Notes under the pieces: model-generated
What the model was told of the DNA's origin: nothing
The model's database searches: none
Seen by the model: only the letters and a program-made list of their open reading frames with translations
Source: JAQGLW01 sp035995725
GTDB lineage: Bacteria > Pseudomonadota > Gammaproteobacteria > Burkholderiales > Burkholderiaceae_D
Length of the DNA: 64,000 nucleotides
Assembly (NCBI GenBank): GCA_035995725.1
Contig: DASYKE010000239.1
Location: 1 to 64,000 of the forward strand
Direction: 5' to 3'
Shown here: one piece after another, positions 8,692 to 17,644 of the stretch
Layout of the letters: the number at the start of each line of letters is the position of its first letter
How positions within the stretch are numbered: the stretch's first letter is position 1
Position numbers and translations under genes: made by a program

Positions 8692-9950
8692 CACAAACGG
8701 CGTGGCGCCATGCGCGCAATATGCTATGCATCCGGCTCGATTATCTGGGCGATGTGCTGATGTGTACGCCAGCCATGCGTGCACTCAAAGAATCTATTCC
8801 GCAGTGCCGCCTCACCCTCCTGACCTCGAGCGGCAGCGCAGCCGCTGCGCGCATGATTGCTGAAATCGACGCCGTGATCGAATATGCCGCGCCGTGGATG
8901 AAAAGCAGCAGACCGCATCCTCCCGCAGCCGACTTTGCGATGATCAGGACATTGCAATCCCATCAGTTCGATGCGGCAGTCATTTTCACGACGTACAGCC
9001 AGAGTCCATTGCCGGCCGCATTATTTTGTCAGTTGGCAGCCATTCCGCTGCGGCTTGCGCATTGCCATGAAAATCCTTATCAACTGCTGACCCAGTGGGT
9101 ACGCGATCCCGAACCGCAGGAACACATCCGGCATGAAGTGCGCCGCCAACTGGATCTGGTTGCCAGTATCGGATGCCATACGGCCAATGAGCGGCTGTCT
9201 TTCCAGGTGCCTCCGGCCGATGCCGCGTGGGCCAGGAGCCGTCTGCAAGCCATCGGCATCGGCACGACAGACACGGCCCGACCCTGGGTGCTGCTGCACC
9301 CAGGCGCCAGCGCACCGTCGCGCCGTTATCCGGCCGAACAATGGGCGCAGGCGGCGGATGAAATCGCATCGCGGCTGGACTGCCCGCTCGTATTTACCGG
9401 CGGTGCGGATGAAATCGCGCTGGTTGAAGCAATCCGGCGCAACATGAACGCGGTGTCGCATTCTCTCGCCGGCGAACTCGATATCGGCAAGCTCGGCGCG
9501 GTGATCGCGCAGGCACCGGTACTTGTGTCCAACAACACAGGGCCGGCACATCTGTCTGCAGCCGTCGGCACTCCGGTGGTGGATCTGTATGCACTGACCA
9601 ATCCCCAGCACACTCCATGGCAGGTACCGAACCGGGTGCTGTATCACATGGTTCCCTGCTTCAATTGCTATCAAAGCATTTGCCCGGAAAGCCATCATAA
9701 TTGCCTGACACAGGTAACGCCCGCACGGGTAGCCGGCGCGGTGGTCGAACTTTTGCAAGCATGTACGGTCAACGGCAACATGGCTGCCGGATTTTCCGCC
9801 AACACTGAGCATCCGCTGCCCATTCTGCTGCGTGCTGCGGCAGCATCTGCTCAATGCGAGACCGGAGAAAAAAGAGCGTCCGTACTTGCCGAAGCTGCGG
9901 CAACGGCGGTTTCCGACATGCATCCACTGCAACGTTTTCCGGTTCCGTAA
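8688..9950 (+). CDS. Glycosyltransferase family 9 (heptosyltransferase-like)
   Basis: A 420-residue GT9 (GT-B fold) protein. The N-terminus MLCIRLDYLGDVLMCTPAM is the hallmark 'IRxxxxGDxxxxTP' of heptosyltransferases, and the C-terminal donor-binding part shows LLHPGASAPSRRYPA, 'LVFTGGADE' and VLVSNNTGPAHLSAAVGTP. The ATG at 8688 overlaps the gmhB stop (ATGA); the frame is open upstream but lacks homology there. After the catalytic core there is a tail of about 70 residues, Ala-rich and probably disordered. It would add heptose or a similar sugar to LPS core or another surface glycan from ADP-heptose, at the cytoplasmic face of the inner membrane. Confidence 0.9.
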   Translation: MTQTAWRHARNMLCIRLDYLGDVLMCTPAMRALKESIPQCRLTLLTSSGSAAAARMIAEIDAVIEYAAPWMKSSRPHPPAADFAMIRTLQSHQFDAAVIFTTYSQSPLPAALFCQLAAIPLRLAHCHENPYQLLTQWVRDPEPQEHIRHEVRRQLDLVASIGCHTANERLSFQVPPADAAWARSRLQAIGIGTTDTARPWVLLHPGASAPSRRYPAEQWAQAADEIASRLDCPLVFTGGADEIALVEAIRRNMNAVSHSLAGELDIGKLGAVIAQAPVLVSNNTGPAHLSAAVGTPVVDLYALTNPQHTPWQVPNRVLYHMVPCFNCYQSICPESHHNCLTQVTPARVAGAVVELLQACTVNGNMAAGFSANTEHPLPILLRAAAASAQCETGEKRASVLAEAAATAVSDMHPLQRFPVP

Positions 9951-10197
9951 AACCCCTTACGATAAATACGATAAATTTTAAGAGTTACCATTGCTCAGAA
10001 AAAATACCTGCATTGCTCAATTGTAACGTTGCCGGTTTGAATACATGGAATTGCACCGGCGGTGATGGCGTTGGCCTCATTTATCCGGCTATGCACACAG
10101 CTTATAGCCCGATTTCTCTTTTCTTATCCCATCTTTTATCGCACTATTGGCATGGAGCTTGCGGAGTTTTTTAATCACTTCCATTTAGGAGAAAATC

Positions 10198-10764
10198 ATG
10201 CCTGGAAAGGCTTCTGCCGGTTCGACTGCGTCCGACGCAATCGATATCCTGATTGAAGACCATAGGAAAGTGAGCCGGCTGTTTGCCGAGTTTCAAAAAA
10301 TCAGGGACCGGGCGGACGAAGACTCGAAGCAAACGCTGGTCGAGATCGCCTGTACGGAACTCGTGATCCATGCTCAGGTAGAAGAAGAATTCCTGTATCC
10401 CGCCTTGCGCGAAGCATTCGATGAAGCAGACCTGCATTTGCTGGATGAAGCGGAAGTCGAACACACGGCAGCCAGGCAGCTCATCAGCGAATTGGAGTCG
10501 ATGCAACCGGACGATGACCTATACGATGCGAAATTCACGGTTCTGGGTGAATATGTGCGACACCACATCGAGGAAGAACAGAACAGAATTTTCCCAGTGA
10601 TCAAGAAAGGCAACATGGATCTGGAATCGCTGGGTCAGAATATTCTGGAGCGCAGGGAAGAATTGCGCAGCGAGTTCGGCATGCCCGATGAAGAGTACGA
10701 AGAAGACACGGATGAAGAAAATTCGCAGCACCCGCACAGAAAAACGCACCACCATCACCATTGA
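10198..10764 (+). CDS. Hemerythrin HHE cation-binding domain protein with His-rich tail
   Basis: A 188-residue protein with an HHE four-helix bundle: metal ligands can be placed in IEDHRKVSRLFAEF (H near residue 21), 'IHAQVEEEFLYPAL' (H and E near 60), 'EVEHTAARQL', and YVRHHIEEEQNRIFP (H-H-E near 120). A diiron centre of this kind binds oxygen or senses iron or oxidative/nitrosative stress. An acidic stretch (EEYEEDTDEE) and then a His-rich end (THHHHH) follow the bundle. AGGAGA precedes the ATG. The Ku gene follows after about 38 bp on the same strand, which suggests a shared stress-linked transcript. Confidence 0.9.
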   Translation: MPGKASAGSTASDAIDILIEDHRKVSRLFAEFQKIRDRADEDSKQTLVEIACTELVIHAQVEEEFLYPALREAFDEADLHLLDEAEVEHTAARQLISELESMQPDDDLYDAKFTVLGEYVRHHIEEEQNRIFPVIKKGNMDLESLGQNILERREELRSEFGMPDEEYEEDTDEENSQHPHRKTHHHHH

Positions 10765-10802
10765 TGTTTATTTCCAGCTCACGACCCGAAGGATAATTGC
10801 TC

Positions 10803-11693
10803 ATGCCACGTCTATTATGGAAAGGGGCCATCAGTTTTGGGCTGGTGCATGTCCCGGTTACACTCTATCCGGCGTCCAGACGGGATGATATCGCGTTCGA
10901 TCTGCTCGATCGGCGTACGCTGGATCCGGTAGGTTATCAGCGCGTCAACAAGGAAACCGGGGAAGAGGTTGAAAAGGAAGACATCGTCAAGGGGTATGAG
11001 TATGAGGATGCCCGCTACGTCATCCTGTCCGACGAAGAAATACGTTCGGCCAATATACAGGCAACCCACAGCGTCGATATTGTTGCGTTCGTAGACCCAA
11101 AAGAAATCCCCTTTCAATATTTCGAATCTCCCTATTATCTGGCACCATCCACGGGCGGCGAAAAAGTCTATGCATTATTGCGGGAAGCGCTTCAGCGCAG
11201 CGGAAAGGCCGGCATCGCCCATGTCGTGATTCAAACCAAGCAACATCTGGCATTACTCATGCCCTCCGGCCCGGCACTGGTGCTTAATACGCTTCGATGG
11301 CCAAGCGAAGTACAGCCATTCGATGAATTAAACCTTCCCGGAACGGACGCGCAGCCCGCCGCTCTCACCGAAAAAGAATTGTCGATAGCGACGCAGCTAG
11401 TCGAAAGCATGTCCCGGGAATGGGATCCCAAACAATATCGCGATACCTTCCGCGACGACGTCATTGCGCTGATAAATCGAAAAATCAGCAGCGGCAACAC
11501 GACAGTAGCGGCGCCTGACATACCGACGCCTGCGATCGAGGCACCGCCCAATAACACCATTGATTTGACCGACATGTTGCGGCGCAGCCTGCGTTATCCG
11601 CCGCAAGGAAAAGCCGACCAGCGGGGCCGCGGTCTCTATCCACCGCCAAGGAGCAGGCGCGCACCTGCAAAGCCGCGCAGAACGCCTGGTTAG
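10803..11693 (+). CDS. ku: Ku protein, bacterial non-homologous end joining
   Basis: A 296-residue bacterial Ku. The opening MPRLLWKGAISFGLVHVPV is characteristic, followed by the core beta-barrel (KEDIVKGYEYEDARYVIL) that threads DNA ends and a C-terminal segment rich in Pro and Arg. Homodimeric Ku binds double-strand DNA ends and recruits LigD. The ATG at 10803 was chosen because it begins the conserved motif. No ligase D gene is seen here, so its partner must be elsewhere or missing. It follows the hemerythrin gene closely on the same strand. Confidence 0.95.
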   Translation: MPRLLWKGAISFGLVHVPVTLYPASRRDDIAFDLLDRRTLDPVGYQRVNKETGEEVEKEDIVKGYEYEDARYVILSDEEIRSANIQATHSVDIVAFVDPKEIPFQYFESPYYLAPSTGGEKVYALLREALQRSGKAGIAHVVIQTKQHLALLMPSGPALVLNTLRWPSEVQPFDELNLPGTDAQPAALTEKELSIATQLVESMSREWDPKQYRDTFRDDVIALINRKISSGNTTVAAPDIPTPAIEAPPNNTIDLTDMLRRSLRYPPQGKADQRGRGLYPPPRSRRAPAKPRRTPG

Positions 11694-11734
11694 ATCAACA
11701 CATACGCTGGACCGGCTGCGTGCATCAAACCCGG

Positions 11735-12235
11735 TTAATCCGAGCGTTTGATCACGCTGAATGCTCCGTCCGGCTCCAGATAGACACCCTTTACCTGGTT
11801 CAACGACTCCACGTTATGCTCCCGCAATTTTTGCCATAATTCATCTTCGGTGATGAATTCCTGGCGCATGTTGTGTTTCAGCATTTGACCGTTTTTCACC
11901 AGGCATAAAGGAGGTGGCTCGGCAAACCGCCGGAACGCAACGAATCGATAACTCAGCATGTCGAGAAAAAAATTCCAGCCGATCAGCGTGGATACCAGGA
12001 CAATTCCATCAGTGACCGACTTGTATTCACCCGCCATCGCATTTTGCGCAGCATCGGCCACAATCACCAGAACCAGCAGATCCCCGATGCCGACGGCACC
12101 TACATCGCGTCGCACCACAAACCGGAAAACCAGAAACAGAAACCAGTACATTGCGCTGCCCCGGATCACGATCTCCGCCAATGGCATGCTCAGGCCAAAC
12201 AACTCGCCCCAGTCGATTTCAAAAAGGCTGCTCAT
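11735..12235 (-). CDS. DUF421 (YetF-like) membrane protein
   Basis: A 166-residue protein with three N-terminal membrane helices (about residues 18-40, 48-64 and 76-94) and a cytoplasmic C-terminal alpha/beta domain, as in YetF/YcaP-type DUF421 proteins. Typical motifs are 'IVIRGSAMYWFLFLVFRF', GIGDLLVLVIVADAAQNAM, and the soluble part with 'LVKNGQMLKHNMRQEFITEDELW' continuing to a terminal VKGVYLEPDGAFSVI strand. It converges on the Ku gene and ends 41 bp from it. Function of the family is not known. Confidence 0.88.
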   Translation of the reverse strand: MSSLFEIDWGELFGLSMPLAEIVIRGSAMYWFLFLVFRFVVRRDVGAVGIGDLLVLVIVADAAQNAMAGEYKSVTDGIVLVSTLIGWNFFLDMLSYRFVAFRRFAEPPPLCLVKNGQMLKHNMRQEFITEDELWQKLREHNVESLNQVKGVYLEPDGAFSVIKRSD

Positions 12236-12380
12236 GCTTCTCCCCTTTATTTAATCGGCCGTTTACCGCGCAGGCAAGCCGGCCGATACCATGACTGTGC
12301 GCCGCTTTTCCGCTCGATAGTTTGATTTTTTTCGATTGTCCAGCATTACGGACATGACTTGCGACCACCTCTCCCATGTC

Positions 12381-12416
12381 AAAAAAATGGCGCCCCATTT
12401 TCATAGAGCGCCATTT
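12381..12416 (-). terminator. Rho-independent terminator after the fusion gene
   Basis: A 9-bp perfect stem (AAATGGCGC at 12385-12393 with GCGCCATTT at 12408-12416) and a 14-nt loop. Read on the minus strand it is followed by a run of seven T. It lies about 55 bp past the stop of the 1272-codon gene. Confidence 0.8.
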
Positions 12417-12469
12417 CTGGTCCGATCTGCTCTACATCTCTTCCATCGGACCACTGGCTGCCATTCACT

Positions 12470-15400
12470 TTACTCCGCCACCGCGCTTTTTTGAGGCTGA
12501 AGCCATTTAACCGTTTCAGCCGCTTTTTTGCCTGCCAGAAACGCATGGTCCGAATTGTAATATTCCCATTCGCTGTAACGCCCCGACAGCACAATGTCAT
12601 GTTCCGCAAGCCAGGCTTTGATGGTTGCCACATTGGTCGAACGCGCATGATCGTACACCACATAGGCATATGACATGTCGACCTGATTGGCGGTAATCAA
12701 CTGATCATCCGCATTCATCAGACCCACCTTGATGCAGTCTGCTACACAACGGTCAATAAGACGCTGGCCATCAACCGGCAACGGCTTCCACGGCGAATAG
12801 GAAATCTCGCAGGTCAGCCCGAAGCCACCGGGTGGATTGCAGTTCGGGCTTGCGTTACCCTGAACAAATATGCGGTGGAAGATCGTGTCTTCTGGATAAT
12901 AGATCCAGTGCTTGTCGGTAATTTTTTCGCGCGCGACGCCGAGATTAACGCAGCGCACCGAGATATGCTGCAGTCCGCGCGCAGCTTCCTTCACTTCGGC
13001 CGGTGCTTCGTCACCAATCAGCTTGACCAGCTGCGGCAACGGCATGGTGCTGATCAGGCTGTCGTAATGAAAGCGCCGTCCATCGGCCAGCGCCACGATA
13101 CGTTCCCCAGGAGAAACCTGCACCACGTCGGCATTGAGTTCCACCGTACCCTTGATGTGCGGCAGAAAGCCGGAGACCAGTGCCTGGAAACCACCGCGCA
13201 ACGGATATCCGAATCGCGCATTCGGTCCCATCGGTTTGCCGACAGGTTCCAGTGCGCCTTCGATGATCTCCTCTATGTCGGGTAGCGGCACCCGTCCCCC
13301 CAGCCACGAAGTTTCCATGTCGGTCAATGGCACCGTCCATAGTTTCCTGTTATACGGTATCGCAAAATGTTTGGCGATACCGCTGCCCCACACCTTGTAA
13401 ATGAATTCTTCAAAATTGTCGGGCAAAGGCTTTTCGAGCGGCAATGCACGAGCTGACGGCGATGTCGCGGGAAGTGTCACGGTGCCGTCGGCGCAGCAAT
13501 CGGTAATCTCCTTGCAGACAACGGCGCCCCCATTGTTTGCCGCATCGGATTTGGTATCCGGCTTTTTCAGGCTGCCATAGCGCGCCTCCATCGCCCCGAC
13601 GATACATTCCTTGATTACCTTCGGCGGCAAGCCGTACAGCGCTCCCTGAAACGGATAACGTGTATGCACGCCTTTGCTGTATATCCATGCCTCGCGATTT
13701 TGCCAATGAACATTGTCGCCCAGTAAAATCTGATACAGCTTCTGCACATACGCATCATTGGAAAACATGATGTGTCCCGCATAGTCGAAAGTGAATCCCT
13801 TATCCTCGACCGAACGGCACCATCCGCCTATCGTCGAATTTTTATCCAGCAGCAGGGTGTCCTTGTCCAAGTGATAGGCAGCACTGAGCCCAGTTGGACC
13901 GGCGCCGATGATGGCGCATTTCACATTGGCTGTCTGTTTGCGCAACGGATTGATGTTCGAGCTGGCTTCAGCCGGCTCCGGTATTTGCCTGATTTCGGGC
14001 TTCTGTACATTGCGCGCAGCTTCCATCAGCGCATGCATTTTTTCCGCTGTGCTATCCCATGAAGTCGATGCCACAACCGCACGCATTTTCTTCACTTTTC
14101 TGGCGCGCAGTTCCGTTGTTTCCAGCAACGCCGCTTCGCACGACGCTATGAATTGCGCTACGTCGGCGGCTATATAGACAATGTCCTTGTACAGGTCCGC
14201 CACATCGGTCACCGGCGTACTGACAATAGGAAGCTCCGCTGCCATGTATTCAAGCGTCTTGGTAGGGCTGATAAAACGCGTGGACTCATTGAGTGCGAAT
14301 GGCAGCAGGCATACATCCCATCCCGCCAGAAAATGCGGCAGGGCCTTGTATGGCTGCTGCCCCAGATAATGGATGTTCGGACGTTGCGGCAGCACCGCCG
14401 GGTCGATCTTGACGACCGGCCCGACCAATACGATTTGCCACTGAGGATGGGCATCGGCTACCTGCCCGATCAGTTCGGTATCGAAGCGTTCGTCAATCAC
14501 GCCGTAATAGCCCAGGCGCGGCCCTGGGATATCTCTGTGTGCAGGATGGGAATTGGTGTGATCGAGCGCCTGGACAAAATGGACACCATCCACGCTGCTT
14601 GGAAAACAATGCACATTGGGGTGACGCTCGCGCTTGGCGCGATACAGGCTGGGCCCGCCTGTGAAGACCACATCGGCGACCTTCAGCACCGCATTTTCAC
14701 GCTGCAGCAGTTGCTTCGGCGCGTTCTTGAACGCAGCCAGCTCATCCATGCAATCGTACACCACCAGGCGGGGATGCAACTCCTGCAATAGCGGCAGCGC
14801 CATCGGCGTGTAGAACCACACGATATGATCATCGTAGTCGGCGACCAGTTGCCGCATCAGCTTGCGTAGCTGAGGCAGCTGATCGTCATGGAAACCAGGC
14901 ATTGCGATGGACGTGTGCGGCTGGCAGACAAAGACATTCGGCACCGGATTGGAAATCTCCCATCGGCTTTCCTGTTCGTCGAAGATCGGCTCTTCGACAA
15001 ACACGACAGGATAATACTCGGCCAGCCGCGACATTAAATGCTGCGGCCGCTGGCAAACGAAGTCCCAGCGCAGATGAGAAAAAACAATAATTGCAGGCAT
15101 GCGGTCTCCTTGCCGTTCAGACGGCATATAACTAGGACAAAATTGTCCGGTCAAGCGCTGCGCCTGACGTAGCGCAGCAGCGTACGGTTGTGACAGGATG
15201 CGCCGGAACTTTTCGTCGCCGTCCTTCCTCACATCCCACAAACCGCTGTAATGCCAATGCCTGGCATGTTGCCAGTCCGGGCGGTCGATAATCGGATAAA
15301 GACAGACTCCAATCAGATCTACATCGTGGCTCTTCGCCAGCGCAATTTCCTGCGCGATTTCCCTGATCCAGACACCGCGACCGCTGCCGGCATGGCTGGT

Positions 15401-16288
15401 TTCAGACAACAGGATTGGACGCTGATAGCGCTGGTACACTTCGATCAAAAGACGATGCAGCGGACAGCGGCGCGGATCATCCAGATGCCAGTCCAGCGTC
15501 TCGTTGGTCTCGATCTCCCATTGATTGTCGTGGTAATAGTCCACACCGATCAAATCGAGATAGCGTGGGGCGCCGCCCAGCTCCGGCTCCAATCTGCCGC
15601 TCAACATATCCCATGCTTCAAATTGGGATTGCCTGATTGCCGCGGCAGCGTCCTGAAGCTCCGGACGGTTCGCAGGCGCGACCACGTGGACCGCCGGATC
15701 GCAATGCATAATGCGCGCGCGCGAATTGAACTCCCAGATCGCATCGCAACCCGCGAGCGTGGCGCGTACCAGTTGCCGTTTCAGTGCGGATCCGCCACCC
15801 TGCGCCGGGAAATTCGCGCTGGGGAACCGGTTTTCGGCGGCTGCCCAGCAGGTAAAGGAGATTTCATTGATCAGCGAATAGACCGGCGCCTCATCCGAAA
15901 ACCGGGCCAGATAGCAGGTCACACTGCGGCAATAGCGGGCAAAGCGCTCGATGAATTCGGGCGAATAAACATCGATGTCCGGCGGCCAGCCGTGATGGCA
16001 TAGCGTCCAGACAATCTGCAAGCCCATTTCCCGCGCAGCACGTGCGCGCGACTCAAGTGTCGAAAAATCGAACTGTCCGTCTGTTTCTACGAGATGCCAC
16101 CCTACATTCTCACGCACCGTGCGGATGCCAAAATCCCGCAATAGCGCATAATCTTCCTGCGCCCGTTGAATATGTTGCGTTGAATCGCTTATCAACAATG
16201 GCTCACCAGCCCCGTTGATGTTATCCGCACCTTCATATCCGGCTACCCAGTATGAACGGAACAGTTCAGTAGGAGCGGATGGCGTCAT
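12470..16288 (-). CDS. Three-domain fusion: glycoside hydrolase, GT4 glycosyltransferase and UDP-galactopyranose-mutase-like flavoprotein
   Basis: A 1272-residue protein made of three enzyme-like parts. Residues about 10-375 form a TIM-barrel glycoside hydrolase resembling clan GH-A (GH1/GH5): the acid/base pair Asn141-Glu142 lies in YSLINEISF and the nucleophile Glu296 in ILLSETSHA. Residues about 397-755 form a GT-B glycosyltransferase with an N-terminal 'IVFSHLRWDFVCQRPQHLM' and donor motif SPTKTLEYMAAELPIVS. Residues about 789-1265 form an FAD enzyme (GAGPTGLSAAYHL at 795-807; then GGWCRSV and FDYAGHIMF) of the amine-oxidase/UDP-galactopyranose-mutase type. The linker at 757-788 is Pro/Asn-rich. 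An AGGAG followed 5 bp later by ATG precedes codon 397, so the transferase could also be made alone. No signal peptide is visible. It is monocistronic with its own terminator. It probably builds or remodels a surface glycan; the product is unknown. Confidence 0.85.
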   Translation of the reverse strand: MTPSAPTELFRSYWVAGYEGADNINGAGEPLLISDSTQHIQRAQEDYALLRDFGIRTVRENVGWHLVETDGQFDFSTLESRARAAREMGLQIVWTLCHHGWPPDIDVYSPEFIERFARYCRSVTCYLARFSDEAPVYSLINEISFTCWAAAENRFPSANFPAQGGGSALKRQLVRATLAGCDAIWEFNSRARIMHCDPAVHVVAPANRPELQDAAAAIRQSQFEAWDMLSGRLEPELGGAPRYLDLIGVDYYHDNQWEIETNETLDWHLDDPRRCPLHRLLIEVYQRYQRPILLSETSHAGSGRGVWIREIAQEIALAKSHDVDLIGVCLYPIIDRPDWQHARHWHYSGLWDVRKDGDEKFRRILSQPYAAALRQAQRLTGQFCPSYMPSERQGDRMPAIIVFSHLRWDFVCQRPQHLMSRLAEYYPVVFVEEPIFDEQESRWEISNPVPNVFVCQPHTSIAMPGFHDDQLPQLRKLMRQLVADYDDHIVWFYTPMALPLLQELHPRLVVYDCMDELAAFKNAPKQLLQRENAVLKVADVVFTGGPSLYRAKRERHPNVHCFPSSVDGVHFVQALDHTNSHPAHRDIPGPRLGYYGVIDERFDTELIGQVADAHPQWQIVLVGPVVKIDPAVLPQRPNIHYLGQQPYKALPHFLAGWDVCLLPFALNESTRFISPTKTLEYMAAELPIVSTPVTDVADLYKDIVYIAADVAQFIASCEAALLETTELRARKVKKMRAVVASTSWDSTAEKMHALMEAARNVQKPEIRQIPEPAEASSNINPLRKQTANVKCAIIGAGPTGLSAAYHLDKDTLLLDKNSTIGGWCRSVEDKGFTFDYAGHIMFSNDAYVQKLYQILLGDNVHWQNREAWIYSKGVHTRYPFQGALYGLPPKVIKECIVGAMEARYGSLKKPDTKSDAANNGGAVVCKEITDCCADGTVTLPATSPSARALPLEKPLPDNFEEFIYKVWGSGIAKHFAIPYNRKLWTVPLTDMETSWLGGRVPLPDIEEIIEGALEPVGKPMGPNARFGYPLRGGFQALVSGFLPHIKGTVELNADVVQVSPGERIVALADGRRFHYDSLISTMPLPQLVKLIGDEAPAEVKEAARGLQHISVRCVNLGVAREKITDKHWIYYPEDTIFHRIFVQGNASPNCNPPGGFGLTCEISYSPWKPLPVDGQRLIDRCVADCIKVGLMNADDQLITANQVDMSYAYVVYDHARSTNVATIKAWLAEHDIVLSGRYSEWEYYNSDHAFLAGKKAAETVKWLQPQKSAVAE

Positions 16289-16871
16289 GTCGCATATGGA
16301 AAAATGTTATACCAGTCGCTCGTTCTATAACGGTTATTTCAAAGGAGAGTCCGCATGGTGATTATGCGCAACTCGTCAACAGGCTCGCCACACTTTGCAC
16401 AATCAAGTTTTGTGCGGCAAAAATCGCCAGGCGTTCGATTTTTTAAAACAGACCAACACAACCAAGTACTATTACGCAAAAGACATGCCGGTCAGCCCGC
16501 GGCGCCACATCGGAGTGGCGCAATTCACCACGACCGCATACCCAACGTAAGTTTTACAGCATGGGGTAAAAACTACATTTGTCCATGGATGCTGTGGTGA
16601 TCAAGGCGCGAAATGATTCACTCTCGTCCCTGCATCCGGAAGCGCCGCATGATGATTTGAATATTCACGATACGAAGACTTTTCATTATTCTGCCCGGAT
16701 CAAAGGCCGCCGCATTGAAATAGCTCAACAAGTCACGGCAATATCATTCGGCCTGCCGTAGTGCCGAGTTATGGCATGAGCCATCGACTTCAAGCCATAA
16801 GGAATTCAAGCAGCAACGTTGGATGACATCGAGCGCCCCGCGTGCGCGGTGATTTCACATGCATGCGTCGT
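16289..16871. other. Intergenic region, no supported gene
   Basis: About 580 bp upstream of the fusion gene. Small open frames (60-81 codons) on the plus strand have no domain signal or clear ribosome-binding site. The promoter of the fusion gene should be near 16300-16400, but no confident -35/-10 pair was identified. Confidence 0.45.
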
Positions 16872-17219
16872 TTAAAGAGAGGCTGTTTTACGAGTACGAT
16901 CGGCTTCAGAAATGCTTGACTGGTGCCGCAATATCCCTTTCACGATTTTCGACTTGATGCTTTTCGATGAAGATCGATACGGCCGTCCCCTCTTTGCATG
17001 GAGCCTGAAAAACATGCTGCATAATCGAAGCAGCTGAAACCGTAGCGATTCGTAATATGACGACATCGACAAAATTTCCAGCTCTTTTTCCGAGGTCCCG
17101 GCGCCAAGCTGATACCTGAGCATTATCAGCTGCATCGCTCTCTGCCCGTATTGCACTGAAAACCCATGTTCCATTGCAGCAACTGCAATTTTCGTCCTGC
17201 AGACATCAAATAGATTCAT
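16872..17219 (-). CDS. Hypothetical protein, weakly supported
   Basis: A possible 115-residue protein. The first two thirds look like a real helical protein (DVCRTKIAVAAMEHGF, SEKELEILSMSSYYESL), while the end is basic and rich in Ser and Lys. No Shine-Dalgarno is seen before the ATG, and no family is recognised. It lies alone between the fusion gene and the sensor kinase. It may be a genuine orphan gene or a chance open frame; existence is roughly even odds. Confidence 0.35.
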   Translation of the reverse strand: MNLFDVCRTKIAVAAMEHGFSVQYGQRAMQLIMLRYQLGAGTSEKELEILSMSSYYESLRFQLLRLCSMFFRLHAKRGRPYRSSSKSIKSKIVKGILRHQSSISEADRTRKTASL

Positions 17220-17644
17220 CTCAATAAAATGCTTTGATGAAGACAGAACTGGTATCTGTAAAAGAGGTATTCTGGTTTTCTTATTTCACCCCGGTACGTT
17301 TTCTGCTTGAAGCTGATCTAAAGCTTCATTGAAACCGCTGCGTTGAATTGACGATTCTTGTATAAGAGAAATGATGATGTACTAACGGAAAAACGGCATA
17401 CCGCATTTACATGCTGGCAGCACTGTTATATGGTTGCCTTGAACAAGCGGCGCCAGAACGGCAATATGGAAAATGAAGAGGCAAGGTGAAGGAACATCGT
17501 TCACCGCTTGGCATGTTGGCGCTACAGTAGCAAGAATTGTGCGGCCGGATAAAAGAAACACTTGCGGCCATCCGCCAGACATGCCCCGCAAGGGCCGCAA
17601 GAGAGTTGAGCAACAGGTGAAACAAGGAAGGAGAAAATTCGATC
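17220..17644. other. Intergenic region before the sensor kinase
   Basis: About 425 bp with no supported gene. Open frames of 60-80 codons overlap on both strands and look like chance. An AAGGAAGGAG sequence at its end serves the kinase gene. Confidence 0.45.

Noticed and set aside
9959..9976. Tandem ACGATAAAT direct repeat after the heptosyltransferase
   Set aside because: Two 9-bp copies in A/T-rich sequence are easily explained by chance or slippage.
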